A stretch of DNA of 64,000 nt from Actinoplanes sp. L3-i22 (GTDB lineage: Bacteria; Actinomycetota; Actinomycetes; Mycobacteriales; Micromonosporaceae), in NCBI RefSeq assembly GCF_019704555.1, contig NZ_AP024745.1, positions 11,521,501-11,585,500 on the forward strand, in the 5' to 3' direction. The first letter of the stretch is position 1, and every line of letters begins with the position of its first letter. A program made the position numbers and the translations under genes. The notes under the pieces were generated by a model. That model searched no databases. It saw nothing but the letters and a program-made list of their open reading frames with translations, and had not been told where the DNA came from. Below, one piece after another: positions 1 to 7,288 of this stretch.

Positions 1-27
1 AACCGGCAGATAGCCGATTACCGACAG

Positions 28-1311
28 TTATCCCAGCAGGCCGGCCTCGCGAGCGGCCCGCAGCGACGGCTTGATCCGGTGGGTCGGGCCGACCTCGGCG
101 GCGATCGCGTCCAGCGTCTTCAGACCCTCGCCGGTGTTGTAGACGACGGTCTCCTTCGCGGGGTCCAACTTGCCGCTTTCGACCAGCTTCTTCAGCACCG
201 CGACGGTGGTGCCACCGGCTGTCTCGGCGAACACGCCGGTGGTCCGGGCCAGCAGGCGGATGCCCGCGCGGATCTCCTCGTCGTCCGCGTAGTCCATCCA
301 GCCACCGGTCCGGCGGACCGCCTCGATCGCGTACGGCCCGGCGGCCGGGTCGCCGATGTTCAGCGACTTCGCGATGCCGGTCGGCTTCACCGGGGTGATC
401 ACGTCGGTGTCGTTGTGCAGCGCCACCGCGATCGGGTTGCAGCCGGCCGACTGCGCGCCGAACACCGTCCAGCCGCCCTCCGGCGCCTCGACCAGTCCGA
501 TCTCGACCAGCTCGCTGAACGCCTTGTCCACCTTGGTGAGCAGCTCACCGGAGGCCATCGGGATGACCACCTGCGCCGGGATCCGCCAGCCGAGCTGCTC
601 GGCGACCTCGTAGCCGAGGGTCTTCGAGCCCTCCGCGTAGAACGGGCGGACGTTCACGTTCACGAACGCGGTGTCCTCGAACTCGTCGGTCTCGACCAAC
701 TCGCTGCAGAGCCGGTTCACGTCGTCGTAGGAGCCCTCGATCGCGACCAGCTCACCGCCGTACACCGCGGTGGTGACGACCTTGCCCGGCTCCAGGTCGC
801 TCGGGATGAACACGATGCTCGGCACCCCGGCACGGGCCGCGTGGGCGGCCACCGAGTTCGCCAGGTTGCCGGTGGAGGCGCAGGAGAACCGGGTGAAGCC
901 CAGCTCCTTGGCGGCGGTCAGGGCCACCGAGACGACCCGGTCCTTGAACGAGTGGGTCGGGTTCTGCGAGTCGTCCTTGATCCAGAGCTGGCCGGTGATG
1001 CCCAGCTCGGCGGCCAGCAGCGGGGCGCTGACCAGCGGCGTCAGCCCGGGATCGAGGGTCACCCGGGTCGCCGGGTCCTGCCCCGCGGGCAGCAGCGCCG
1101 CATAGCGCCAGATGTTCTGCGGGCCCGCCTCGATCTGGGCCCGGGTCACCCGCGCGAGCGCGGCCTCGTCGTAGGCCACCTCGAGCGGGCCGAAACACTC
1201 GTAACAGGCATGCTGCGCGGCCAGCGGGTATTCGGCGCGGCACGCGCGACAGATCAGGCCGCGGGCGGGCGAGGTGGTGATAGCAGCAGGTGCACTGACG
1301 GTAGACGTCAT
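28..1311 (-). CDS. thrC: Threonine synthase, PLP-dependent, with N-terminal zinc ribbon
   Basis: Converts O-phosphohomoserine to threonine in the cytoplasm, the last step of threonine synthesis. Seen: an N-terminal CxxC...CxxC pair (CRAC, CYEC) typical of the zinc-ribbon, plant/archaeal-type enzyme; the PLP-lysine motif NPTHSFKDR; a glycine-rich phosphate-binding stretch further on; 427 residues, the usual length. An ATG 18 bases further upstream lies inside the riboswitch P1 stem and has no ribosome binding site, whereas the ATG at 1311 is preceded by GAGGGAAGG, so I chose 1311. The gene stands alone, read leftward behind a SAM-I riboswitch. Function is confident; the direction of the SAM response is not. 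Confidence 0.95.
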   Translation of the reverse strand: MTSTVSAPAAITTSPARGLICRACRAEYPLAAQHACYECFGPLEVAYDEAALARVTRAQIEAGPQNIWRYAALLPAGQDPATRVTLDPGLTPLVSAPLLAAELGITGQLWIKDDSQNPTHSFKDRVVSVALTAAKELGFTRFSCASTGNLANSVAAHAARAGVPSIVFIPSDLEPGKVVTTAVYGGELVAIEGSYDDVNRLCSELVETDEFEDTAFVNVNVRPFYAEGSKTLGYEVAEQLGWRIPAQVVIPMASGELLTKVDKAFSELVEIGLVEAPEGGWTVFGAQSAGCNPIAVALHNDTDVITPVKPTGIAKSLNIGDPAAGPYAIEAVRRTGGWMDYADDEEIRAGIRLLARTTGVFAETAGGTTVAVLKKLVESGKLDPAKETVVYNTGEGLKTLDAIAAEVGPTHRIKPSLRAAREAGLLG

Positions 1312-1324
1312 CGAGGCCTTCCCT

Positions 1325-1453
1325 CTCATCTTTCCCGGCGGCGACCTGCCGGCGGGACGGAATTAGCACCTGCCGCGCGCGGCCTCGTCATCGAGACATA
1401 CGCGGTGGTTGCCGGGGCTTCACAGGGCCGTTCCCTCTGCCCCTCTGGATGAG
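1325..1453 (-). promoter_or_regulatory. SAM-I (S-box) riboswitch in the thrC leader
   Basis: Read on the minus strand, the leader contains the conserved S-box core: CAGAGGGAACGGCCC, GTGAAGCCCCGGCAACC, AGGTGCTAATTCC and finally GAAAGATGAG. The outer P1 helix is perfect, CTCATC (1453-1448) with GATGAG (1330-1325). A GC-rich hairpin between the AGGTGCTAATTCC box and P1 fits P4, which favours SAM-I over SAM-IV. The thrC Shine-Dalgarno begins only a few bases after P1, with no room for a separate terminator, so control of translation initiation is the likely mode (inference). Confidence 0.93.
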
Positions 1454-1558
1454 GTATTCAGTTGTTTCCCGAAGCTTACGACGAAGCTTCGGGTTCTCCC
1501 CAGTGACTTCCCGATGTGTGAGCGACCCCCTACATCGGCAGCCCGGGTTTCACCCTTT

Positions 1559-1689
1559 GAAGATCAAGTTCTTTTTTGCCTCGGCTGCGGCCAATAACTG
1601 ACCGCCGCTCCCGCGGGGACCCTTCCGGGCCTCGCAAGGGCGCGGGGCGCCCAGAACACGAGACCCTCCAGGGCGACGTCCGAGGGTGG
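1559..1689 (+). repeat. Dispersed repeat family B, copy 1
   Basis: A 131-bp block that matches 41717-41847 with no gaps and about nine mismatches counted by eye. It opens with GAAGATCAA, a TTCTTTTTTGCC run and CTCGGCTGCGGCC, then a region able to fold into a long GC-rich hairpin (GGGCCTCG pairing imperfectly with CGAGACCC around GGGCGC/GCGCCC). No ORF is shared by the two copies. Nature unknown: a REP-like element or a structured RNA. Confidence 0.8.
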
Positions 1690-1717
1690 TTGCGCTCTAC
1701 CCCAAGATCCAACCCCA

Positions 1718-1821
1718 CGGGAGTTATCCACACCGATGGGTTATCCACAGCCCCCCACCACGATCTTGGCAATTCGAGCCACAATTACGTCAGAGGCGGT
1801 GGCCCCCCGTGGTGGGTGGGT
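1718..1821 (-). repeat. Dispersed repeat family A (paired DnaA-box-like element), copy 1
   Basis: On the minus strand the order is ACCCACCC, ATTGTGGC (from 1785), CAAGATC (from 1768), then TGTGGATAA at 1749 and 1732. On the plus strand the two boxes read TTATCCACA at 1724-1732 and 1741-1749. Start-to-start distances of 17, 19 and 17 bp between these four motifs recur exactly at 51932-52023 and 57662-57756. Confidence 0.85.
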
Positions 1822-1918
1822 CCTGCTCTTCGCCAGTGGGGCATGTGGGCCTTTGTCAGTATTCGGCGTTACTCGTGGGTCTTTGCCCTTATTCAGGGGT
1901 ATGTGTTGAGCTTTGCCC

Positions 1919-2974
1919 TCAGGTGGTGGGGTCGGTCAAGGAGCCCACGCAGGCGAACTGGGTGGCCACCGGGCGATAGCCGAGTCGGTCGTTGACCGCC
2001 AGCATCGGCAGGTTGGACTCGTCGTTGCTGGTGAAGGCCATGGTCGCGCCGGTCGCCGCGGCTCGGATCAGGGCCTCGGTCTTGACGCGGCGGGCCAGGC
2101 CTCGGCCGCGGAGGTCCGGGACCGTTGCGGTCATGTCCGACCAGATCCGGGTGCCGTCGCGAATCACCAGGGAGAACGAGACGATCTCGGTTCCGCGCAG
2201 GGCGATCGTGCTGGCGCGGTGGTCGAGGCCCGGGTTCTCCCAGATGTCGTGGCACCAGGCGGCGAACGGCAGCGGCTGGGGCGGGACGTCGCCGGGCTCG
2301 TCGGTCGCCGCGGCCACGTCGGCGGCGTACAGCTCCTCGGCGGTGATCTCGATCAGTGAGGCCAGCCGGACGCCCGGAGGGAGATCGGCGGCCGGCGGAA
2401 GGTCGGCAGCGGCCGGCTTGACGGCGCCCGGGGCCGGAGGCAGGGCCTCAGCGGCCGGAACGAAGGCGCCAGGGGCCGAGGCCGGGGTTGCGGCGGCTGC
2501 GGCCGGGGTTGGGGCGAGGTGGCGGTGGGGTGGGGTGAAGGTGGTCAGGTCGAGGGCTGAATAGCGCAGCTCGCGGGTGGGCTCGAAGCCGCGCCTGCGG
2601 GCGAAGGCCACCCCGTCCGGCACGGCGATGGTCGAGGCCCGGCGGATCCCCACCGACCGGAGGTGGTCGGCGGCGGCCTCGAACAGGGCGGTGCCGATGC
2701 CGCGGCGGCGGGCCGCCGGGTGCACCTGGAGCAGGGAGATCCGGCCGAAGTCCGGCTCGGCCGAGCGGCCGTCCCGGCTCGCCGACACCCAGCCGACCAG
2801 GTCGCCGTCGAGCTCCACGGCGAAGGCGGCCCAGTCCTCGCCGGGGGGCGGTTCGGCGATCATGCGGTTGGTGCGGGCTTCACCTCGTACCAAATAGGGG
2901 TGGATCTCGGTGTTGAGCGCGACGACCGCGGCGGCATCGCTCGGCACGGCCCGGCGGAGGAGGAAGTCAGCCAT
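1919..2974 (-). CDS. Double-domain GNAT N-acetyltransferase
   Basis: 351 residues with two GNAT folds joined by an Ala/Pro-rich linker at about residues 155-200. The first domain has a good acetyl-CoA motif (LQVHPAARRRGIGTALFEAA); the second has PDLRGRGLARRVKTEAL followed by the NDESNLPMLAVNDRLGY motif common at the end of such domains. Substrate is unknown. Tandem GNAT proteins include mycothiol synthase MshD, but I see no specific reason to call this MshD. Its start lies 12 bases from the stop of the downstream ABC permease on the same strand's upstream side, so the permease and this gene could be one transcript. Confidence 0.85.
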   Translation of the reverse strand: MADFLLRRAVPSDAAAVVALNTEIHPYLVRGEARTNRMIAEPPPGEDWAAFAVELDGDLVGWVSASRDGRSAEPDFGRISLLQVHPAARRRGIGTALFEAAADHLRSVGIRRASTIAVPDGVAFARRRGFEPTRELRYSALDLTTFTPPHRHLAPTPAAAAATPASAPGAFVPAAEALPPAPGAVKPAAADLPPAADLPPGVRLASLIEITAEELYAADVAAATDEPGDVPPQPLPFAAWCHDIWENPGLDHRASTIALRGTEIVSFSLVIRDGTRIWSDMTATVPDLRGRGLARRVKTEALIRAAATGATMAFTSNDESNLPMLAVNDRLGYRPVATQFACVGSLTDPTT

Positions 2975-2986
2975 CGGGCGATCCTC

Positions 2987-3850
2987 TCAGGACGTGATGT
3001 CCTTGCGGGTGAAGCGGAAGAAGGCGATGCCCCAGAAGACCACCGCGTAGATGATCGCCGAGATCGCGCCCTTCGCCAGGTCCTCGGTCTGGACCGGGGT
3101 GGAGAGCAGCCCCATCCACGCGTCGCTGTAGTGGGTGGGCAGCGCGTTGCGGATCGAGCCGAGCGCGGTGATCTGGTCCAGGATGCTGGAGAGGATCCAG
3201 AGCAGCACGGCGCCGCCGACCGCGCCCAGCGCCGCGTCGGTCAGCACCGACAGCAGGAAGGCCAGACCCGCCACGACCAGCAGGATCACCGCGAGGTAGG
3301 CGAGGATCCCGAGCAGCCGCAACACGCCCTGACCGGGCGGGATCTGCGACGCGATGGTGCTGCCCAGCGGATGCCAGCCGTAGCGCAGCGTCCCGACCAG
3401 CAGCCCCGTCCCGGCCAGCAGGAACAACGCGACGAACGCATAGCCCAGGGCCACCACCAGCTTGACCGCGAGCAGCCGCGCCCGCGGGACCGGGATGGCC
3501 AGCAGATAGCGCAGGCTCCCCCAGCTCGCCTCGCTGGCCACGGTGTCCCCGGCGAACAGCGCGAAGACCACCACCAGCAGGAAGCCGGCCGAGACCGCCA
3601 GGCAGAACAGGGCGAAGTTCAGCCCGCCCGAGGTGGCCAGGTCGACCAGGCTGCTGAACGCGCCGCCGCCGTTGCCGTTGTCGTCGCCGTTCCCGCCGCC
3701 GAACTCGAAGGCGACCAGGATGATCAGCGGCAGCAGCACCATGAAGCCGAGGGCCAGCTGGGTGCGCCGCCGGGACGCCTGCCGGCGGATCTCGGCGACG
3801 ATCGGCAGCGTCCGTGACGGTCGATAGCCCGTCGCCGCAGAGGTGCTCAT
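2987..3850 (-). CDS. ABC-2 type transporter permease
   Basis: 287-residue integral membrane protein. A short basic cytoplasmic N-terminus (RRQASRRRTQ) leads into TM1, followed by an extracytoplasmic Gly/Asn/Asp-rich loop (about residues 45-60) and five or so further hydrophobic segments, the layout of NosY/ABC-2 export permeases. The ATG at 3850 overlaps the stop of the upstream hydrolase-ATPase gene by four bases, which couples their translation and identifies that ATPase as its energy source. Substrate unknown; likely an exporter. Confidence 0.88.
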   Translation of the reverse strand: MSTSAATGYRPSRTLPIVAEIRRQASRRRTQLALGFMVLLPLIILVAFEFGGGNGDDNGNGGGAFSSLVDLATSGGLNFALFCLAVSAGFLLVVVFALFAGDTVASEASWGSLRYLLAIPVPRARLLAVKLVVALGYAFVALFLLAGTGLLVGTLRYGWHPLGSTIASQIPPGQGVLRLLGILAYLAVILLVVAGLAFLLSVLTDAALGAVGGAVLLWILSSILDQITALGSIRNALPTHYSDAWMGLLSTPVQTEDLAKGAISAIIYAVVFWGIAFFRFTRKDITS

Positions 3851-6552
3851 CGGTCTCCACTCCCCCGGGAGTTGTCGCCCACCAGGGCCAGGAACGCGTC
3901 CTCCAGGCGGCGGCGCGGGACCACGCGGTCGACGCCGACGCCGGCCCGGACCAGGGAGGCGACCAGCTCGGCGCGCGGTGTGCCGTTCATGTCCACGATC
4001 AGGCCGGAGGCGCCCTCCGGGGTGACCGAGCGGACGCCCAGCCCGGTCAGGATCGCGGTGGCGGCCGGCACGTCGGTCACGTCGATGGTCACCGACGGCG
4101 ACTCGCCGACGATGTCGTCGACCGGGCCGGACGCGACGATCCGGCCCTTGTTCACCACCACGGCGTGCGTGCAGGTCTGTTCCACCTCGGCGAGCAGGTG
4201 GCTGGAGACCAGCACGGCCCGGCCGTCGGTGGCGTAGCGCTGCAGCACCCGGCGCATCTCGGCGATCTGCGGCGGGTCCAGCCCGTCCGTCGGCTCGTCG
4301 AGGACCAGCAGCTCGGGCAGGCCGAGCATGGCCTGCGCGATGGCCAGCCGCTGGCGCATGCCGTGGCTGTAGTTCTTGGTCCGGCGGTGCACCGAGTCGC
4401 CCAGGCCGGCGATCGTCAGGGCCTCGTCGAAGCGGGCGTCGGCCCACGGGCGGCCGGTGGCCCGCCAGTACGCCTCCAGGTTCTGGTGCCCGGTCAGGTG
4501 CGGCAGGAAGCCGGGGCCCTCGACCAGCGCGCCGACCCGGGACAGGATCTGCGCGCCGGGGACCAGCCGGTGCCCGAAGACGTGGATCTCGCCGGCCGTT
4601 GGGGTGGTCAGGCCCATCAGCACCCGCAGCGTGGTCGTCTTGCCGGCGCCGTTCGGCCCGAGCAGGCCGACGACCTGGCCGCGCTGGACGGTGAAGCCGA
4701 TCTCCTCGACCGCGACGAAACCGTCCTGGTACGCCTTGCGCAGGCCGGTGACGACCAGCGGGGTGTCGGCGAGGTCCGGGTTCACCGCGGTCACCCGGCG
4801 GCGACGGCGCGCGCGCCGGATCAGCAGCAGCACGGCCAGGCCCAGCAGCAGGGCGACGATCAGCGCGCCCAGCACGTACCAGTAAATTGCCGCCGGCGAC
4901 GCGATCGGCGTGCCCACCAGGGTCGGCAGCGTCAGCTGCCCCTCGACCGCCACGGTGTAGGTCACCGGCGCGGCCGGCGTGAGGAACGCCTGGTCCGAGG
5001 TGGCGACGACGACCCGCAGGGTGTGCCCGGCCTCGAGCCGCCGGACGATCGCCGGCAGCGTCACGGTCACCGGCTGCGCCGCGCCGATGTCGGTGGGCAG
5101 GCCGGTCAGCCGGACCGGGGCGACCAGCCCGGCGCTGAGCGTCGGCGCGCCGCTCTGGTCGACGTCGTAGAGCTTGACGAACAGCGTCGCCGTGCCGGTC
5201 GGCGACGCGGCCCGCAGCCGCACCGTGGGCGCGCCGGCGACCTCGATCGCGCCGGTCAGCGGCGCGGTGGCGAAGGTGGCGTGCTGCCCCGGGACGTCGC
5301 TGGCGACGTTGCCGCTGAGCAGCGAGGAGAGGCGGCTGCCGAGGCCGGGCAGCGAGGAGAGCGCGCCGGGGTTGCCGTTCGGCGGGTTCGCGATCGGCTG
5401 CGCGGCGCCGGTGAGGTCGAGGGCGGTGCTCCCGGTGCCGGTGATGCCCGGGTACGCCGTCGCCGAGTACCCGTTGGTGACCAGGTCCCGGTCCATCGCG
5501 CTGAAGCCGGCCACCCGGGACCAGGTGAAGTCGTTGTCCGGGGTCGCGCCCGTGCCCTTGAGGTAGTGGTCGAGCCACTGCACGGTGAGGAACTTGACCC
5601 GGTCCTGGTCCGAGCCGGGCCCGGCGCCGCCGTCGTGGCCGCCGGTGAACCAGGCGACCTTGACCGGGGTGCCGGTGGCCGCGATCCCCTTGGCGTTGTA
5701 ATCCGCCTCGGAGAGCGGGAAGAGCGTGTCCACCGCGCCCTGGATCAGCAGCGACGGCGCCTTGATCCGGTCGAGCACGGTGGCCGGGCTGGACTTCCGG
5801 AGCAGGTCGAGGGTGGCCTGGTCGGGCGTGCCGGTGGTGGCCATCGTCAGGTACGCCTTGCAGACGTCGGCGGCGAAGCGCCCGCAGGCCGGGTCGTCCC
5901 CGCCGGAGCTGGAGCCGAAGAAGACGCCGGCCCAGCCCTTCTTGAACACCCCGGTCGCGCTCGTCTCGGCGGACTGCGGGAGGAAGGCGCGGCTCAGGTC
6001 GTTCCAGGTGATCGACGGGACGATCGCGTCGACCCGCTGGTCCTGGCCGGCCAGGAGCAGGGCGAGCGCGCCGCCGTAGGAGCCGCCGACCACGCCGACC
6101 CGCGGGTCGCCGGCCGCGTCGGTCTGCACCTCGGGGCGCGCGGCCAGCCAGTCGAGCAGCCGGGACGCGTCCTTGACCTCGTAGTCCGGGCTGTCCAGGT
6201 GGATCTCGCCGGTGCTGCGGCCGAAGCCCTGCGCGGTCCAGGTGAGCACCGCGTAGCCCCGGGCCGCGAGGGACTCGGCGTCCGAGCGCACCGAGTCCTT
6301 GCTGCCGCCGAAGCCGTGCGCGAGCAGGATCGCCGGGACCTTGCCGGAGCGGTCCCGGGGCAGCAGGAACCGGGCGTCCAGGTCGACCGGCTGGTCGTCC
6401 CCGGGGCCGGACCGGACGGTGATCCGCAGATCCTGAGCGGTCCAGGCGGTGCGCTCGGGCAGCACCGCCCAGATCGTCGCGGCGGCGATCAGGACGAGCA
6501 CCACCGCGGCGGTGACCGCCCGGCGCCGGGTCACCCGGGGTAACGCTGACAT
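3847..6552 (-). CDS. Alpha/beta hydrolase (S15-like) fused to ABC transporter ATPase
   Basis: About 900 residues. Order: basic N-terminus and a signal-anchor helix (about 15-33); an X-Pro dipeptidyl-peptidase/S15-like alpha/beta hydrolase with AHGFGG oxyanion loop and GGSYGG nucleophile elbow (Ser about 158); a beta-rich C-terminal hydrolase domain; a second TM helix (YWYVLGALIVALLLGLAVLL, near 570) followed by an Arg cluster; then a complete ABC ATPase with GPNGAGKTTT Walker A, YSHGMRQR signature and LLVLDEPTDGLDP Walker B. Predicted topology puts the hydrolase outside and the ATPase inside. The in-frame TTG at 6561 is an alternative start. Partner permease follows with a 4-base overlap. Confidence 0.88.
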   Translation of the reverse strand: MSALPRVTRRRAVTAAVVLVLIAAATIWAVLPERTAWTAQDLRITVRSGPGDDQPVDLDARFLLPRDRSGKVPAILLAHGFGGSKDSVRSDAESLAARGYAVLTWTAQGFGRSTGEIHLDSPDYEVKDASRLLDWLAARPEVQTDAAGDPRVGVVGGSYGGALALLLAGQDQRVDAIVPSITWNDLSRAFLPQSAETSATGVFKKGWAGVFFGSSSGGDDPACGRFAADVCKAYLTMATTGTPDQATLDLLRKSSPATVLDRIKAPSLLIQGAVDTLFPLSEADYNAKGIAATGTPVKVAWFTGGHDGGAGPGSDQDRVKFLTVQWLDHYLKGTGATPDNDFTWSRVAGFSAMDRDLVTNGYSATAYPGITGTGSTALDLTGAAQPIANPPNGNPGALSSLPGLGSRLSSLLSGNVASDVPGQHATFATAPLTGAIEVAGAPTVRLRAASPTGTATLFVKLYDVDQSGAPTLSAGLVAPVRLTGLPTDIGAAQPVTVTLPAIVRRLEAGHTLRVVVATSDQAFLTPAAPVTYTVAVEGQLTLPTLVGTPIASPAAIYWYVLGALIVALLLGLAVLLLIRRARRRRRVTAVNPDLADTPLVVTGLRKAYQDGFVAVEEIGFTVQRGQVVGLLGPNGAGKTTTLRVLMGLTTPTAGEIHVFGHRLVPGAQILSRVGALVEGPGFLPHLTGHQNLEAYWRATGRPWADARFDEALTIAGLGDSVHRRTKNYSHGMRQRLAIAQAMLGLPELLVLDEPTDGLDPPQIAEMRRVLQRYATDGRAVLVSSHLLAEVEQTCTHAVVVNKGRIVASGPVDDIVGESPSVTIDVTDVPAATAILTGLGVRSVTPEGASGLIVDMNGTPRAELVASLVRAGVGVDRVVPRRRLEDAFLALVGDNSRGSGDR

Positions 6553-6600
6553 GGCGCCCAACCTAGCCGGGCGCGCCTGAGCATGACCTGTGAAGCCCGG

Positions 6601-7188
6601 TCAGCAGCCCTGACCGGTAGTGAACACCTTCGTCACGGTCTCGGTCGTCCCGGCGGTCATCGCGGTCACCTTGTCCGCGGTGATCTCGAGGAGCAGCGTG
6701 TTCGCGCCGGACGGGACGGCCCAGCCGGTCGCCCCGCCGGTGCCGGTGAGCACGGCGCCGCCCGGGTACGCCGCCTGCACCTGGGCCAGGCTCTGCCCGA
6801 TCGGGGTGCCGGTCCCGCCGGTGACCCGGACCTGGGCCAGCTTGCCCTGGGCGAAGACCAGCGACGGCGGGTTGAAGACCGCCGCCCCGGTCGCGGTCAC
6901 GCAGTCGTCGCCGGTGTCCTTGGGCGATTCGACCATGCCGTCCGCGTCCAGGTCGGCCCGGGCCGTGCCGATCTGGAACGCCCCGAAGCCGGTCGCGGCG
7001 ACCGGGTCCGCGCCCGGGCGGGCGGTGGCGCCCGGGATCTCCGGCAGCGGCGGCTTGGACTCGTCGATCTCGCTGGGCGAGGCCGACGGGGCGGGCCCCT
7101 GGGCGGCGGGTTTCTTGTCGTCGTCACTGCAGCCGGCCAGGCTCACGGCGAGCGTCACAGCGGTCAGTACGGCCAAACGGCGCTTCAT
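6601..7188 (-). CDS. Putative lipoprotein of unknown function
   Basis: 195 residues with a basic N-terminus, hydrophobic h-region and lipobox LAGC (Cys about 20), then an Asp/Lys/Pro/Ser linker, so it should be exported and lipid-anchored. The mature part (about residues 65-195) has a repeated GTG/TAG-rich beta character and two cysteines, one near the centre (DDCVTA) and one C-terminal (GQGC) that may pair. I recognise no enzymatic motif. It lies 48 bases upstream of the hydrolase-ABC fusion on the same strand and may be co-expressed with it. Confidence 0.8.
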   Translation of the reverse strand: MKRRLAVLTAVTLAVSLAGCSDDDKKPAAQGPAPSASPSEIDESKPPLPEIPGATARPGADPVAATGFGAFQIGTARADLDADGMVESPKDTGDDCVTATGAAVFNPPSLVFAQGKLAQVRVTGGTGTPIGQSLAQVQAAYPGGAVLTGTGGATGWAVPSGANTLLLEITADKVTAMTAGTTETVTKVFTTGQGC

Positions 7189-7288
7189 GGACAGCCCTCT
7201 CCCCCGACGCCGCGGGGCGATCCGTTCGACCCCGGGCGGATAGCGTTGACACCCTAGAGCCCCAGACGATCAATCGGAGGCATCCGCG

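Larger units (their letters stand above)
1454..1918. other. Gene-free stretch between thrC leader and GNAT gene
   Basis: 465 bases without a convincing gene. It holds one copy each of two dispersed repeats (1559-1689 and 1718-1821, annotated separately). The remainder is less GC-rich than the surroundings and contains a GAAGCTTACGACGAAGCTTC inverted repeat near 1471-1490. Short ORFs here lack ribosome binding sites and codon bias. Confidence 0.7.

Noticed and set aside
1718..1821. Chromosomal replication origin based on DnaA boxes
   Set aside because: Only two boxes per site, repeated at scattered loci, and no dnaA, dnaN, gyrB or rpmH nearby.
3814..6543. A 909-residue plus-strand ORF
   Set aside because: It is antisense to the hydrolase-ABC fusion, has the Arg/Asp/Gly/Gln-rich composition of high-GC shadow frames and no domain or binding site.
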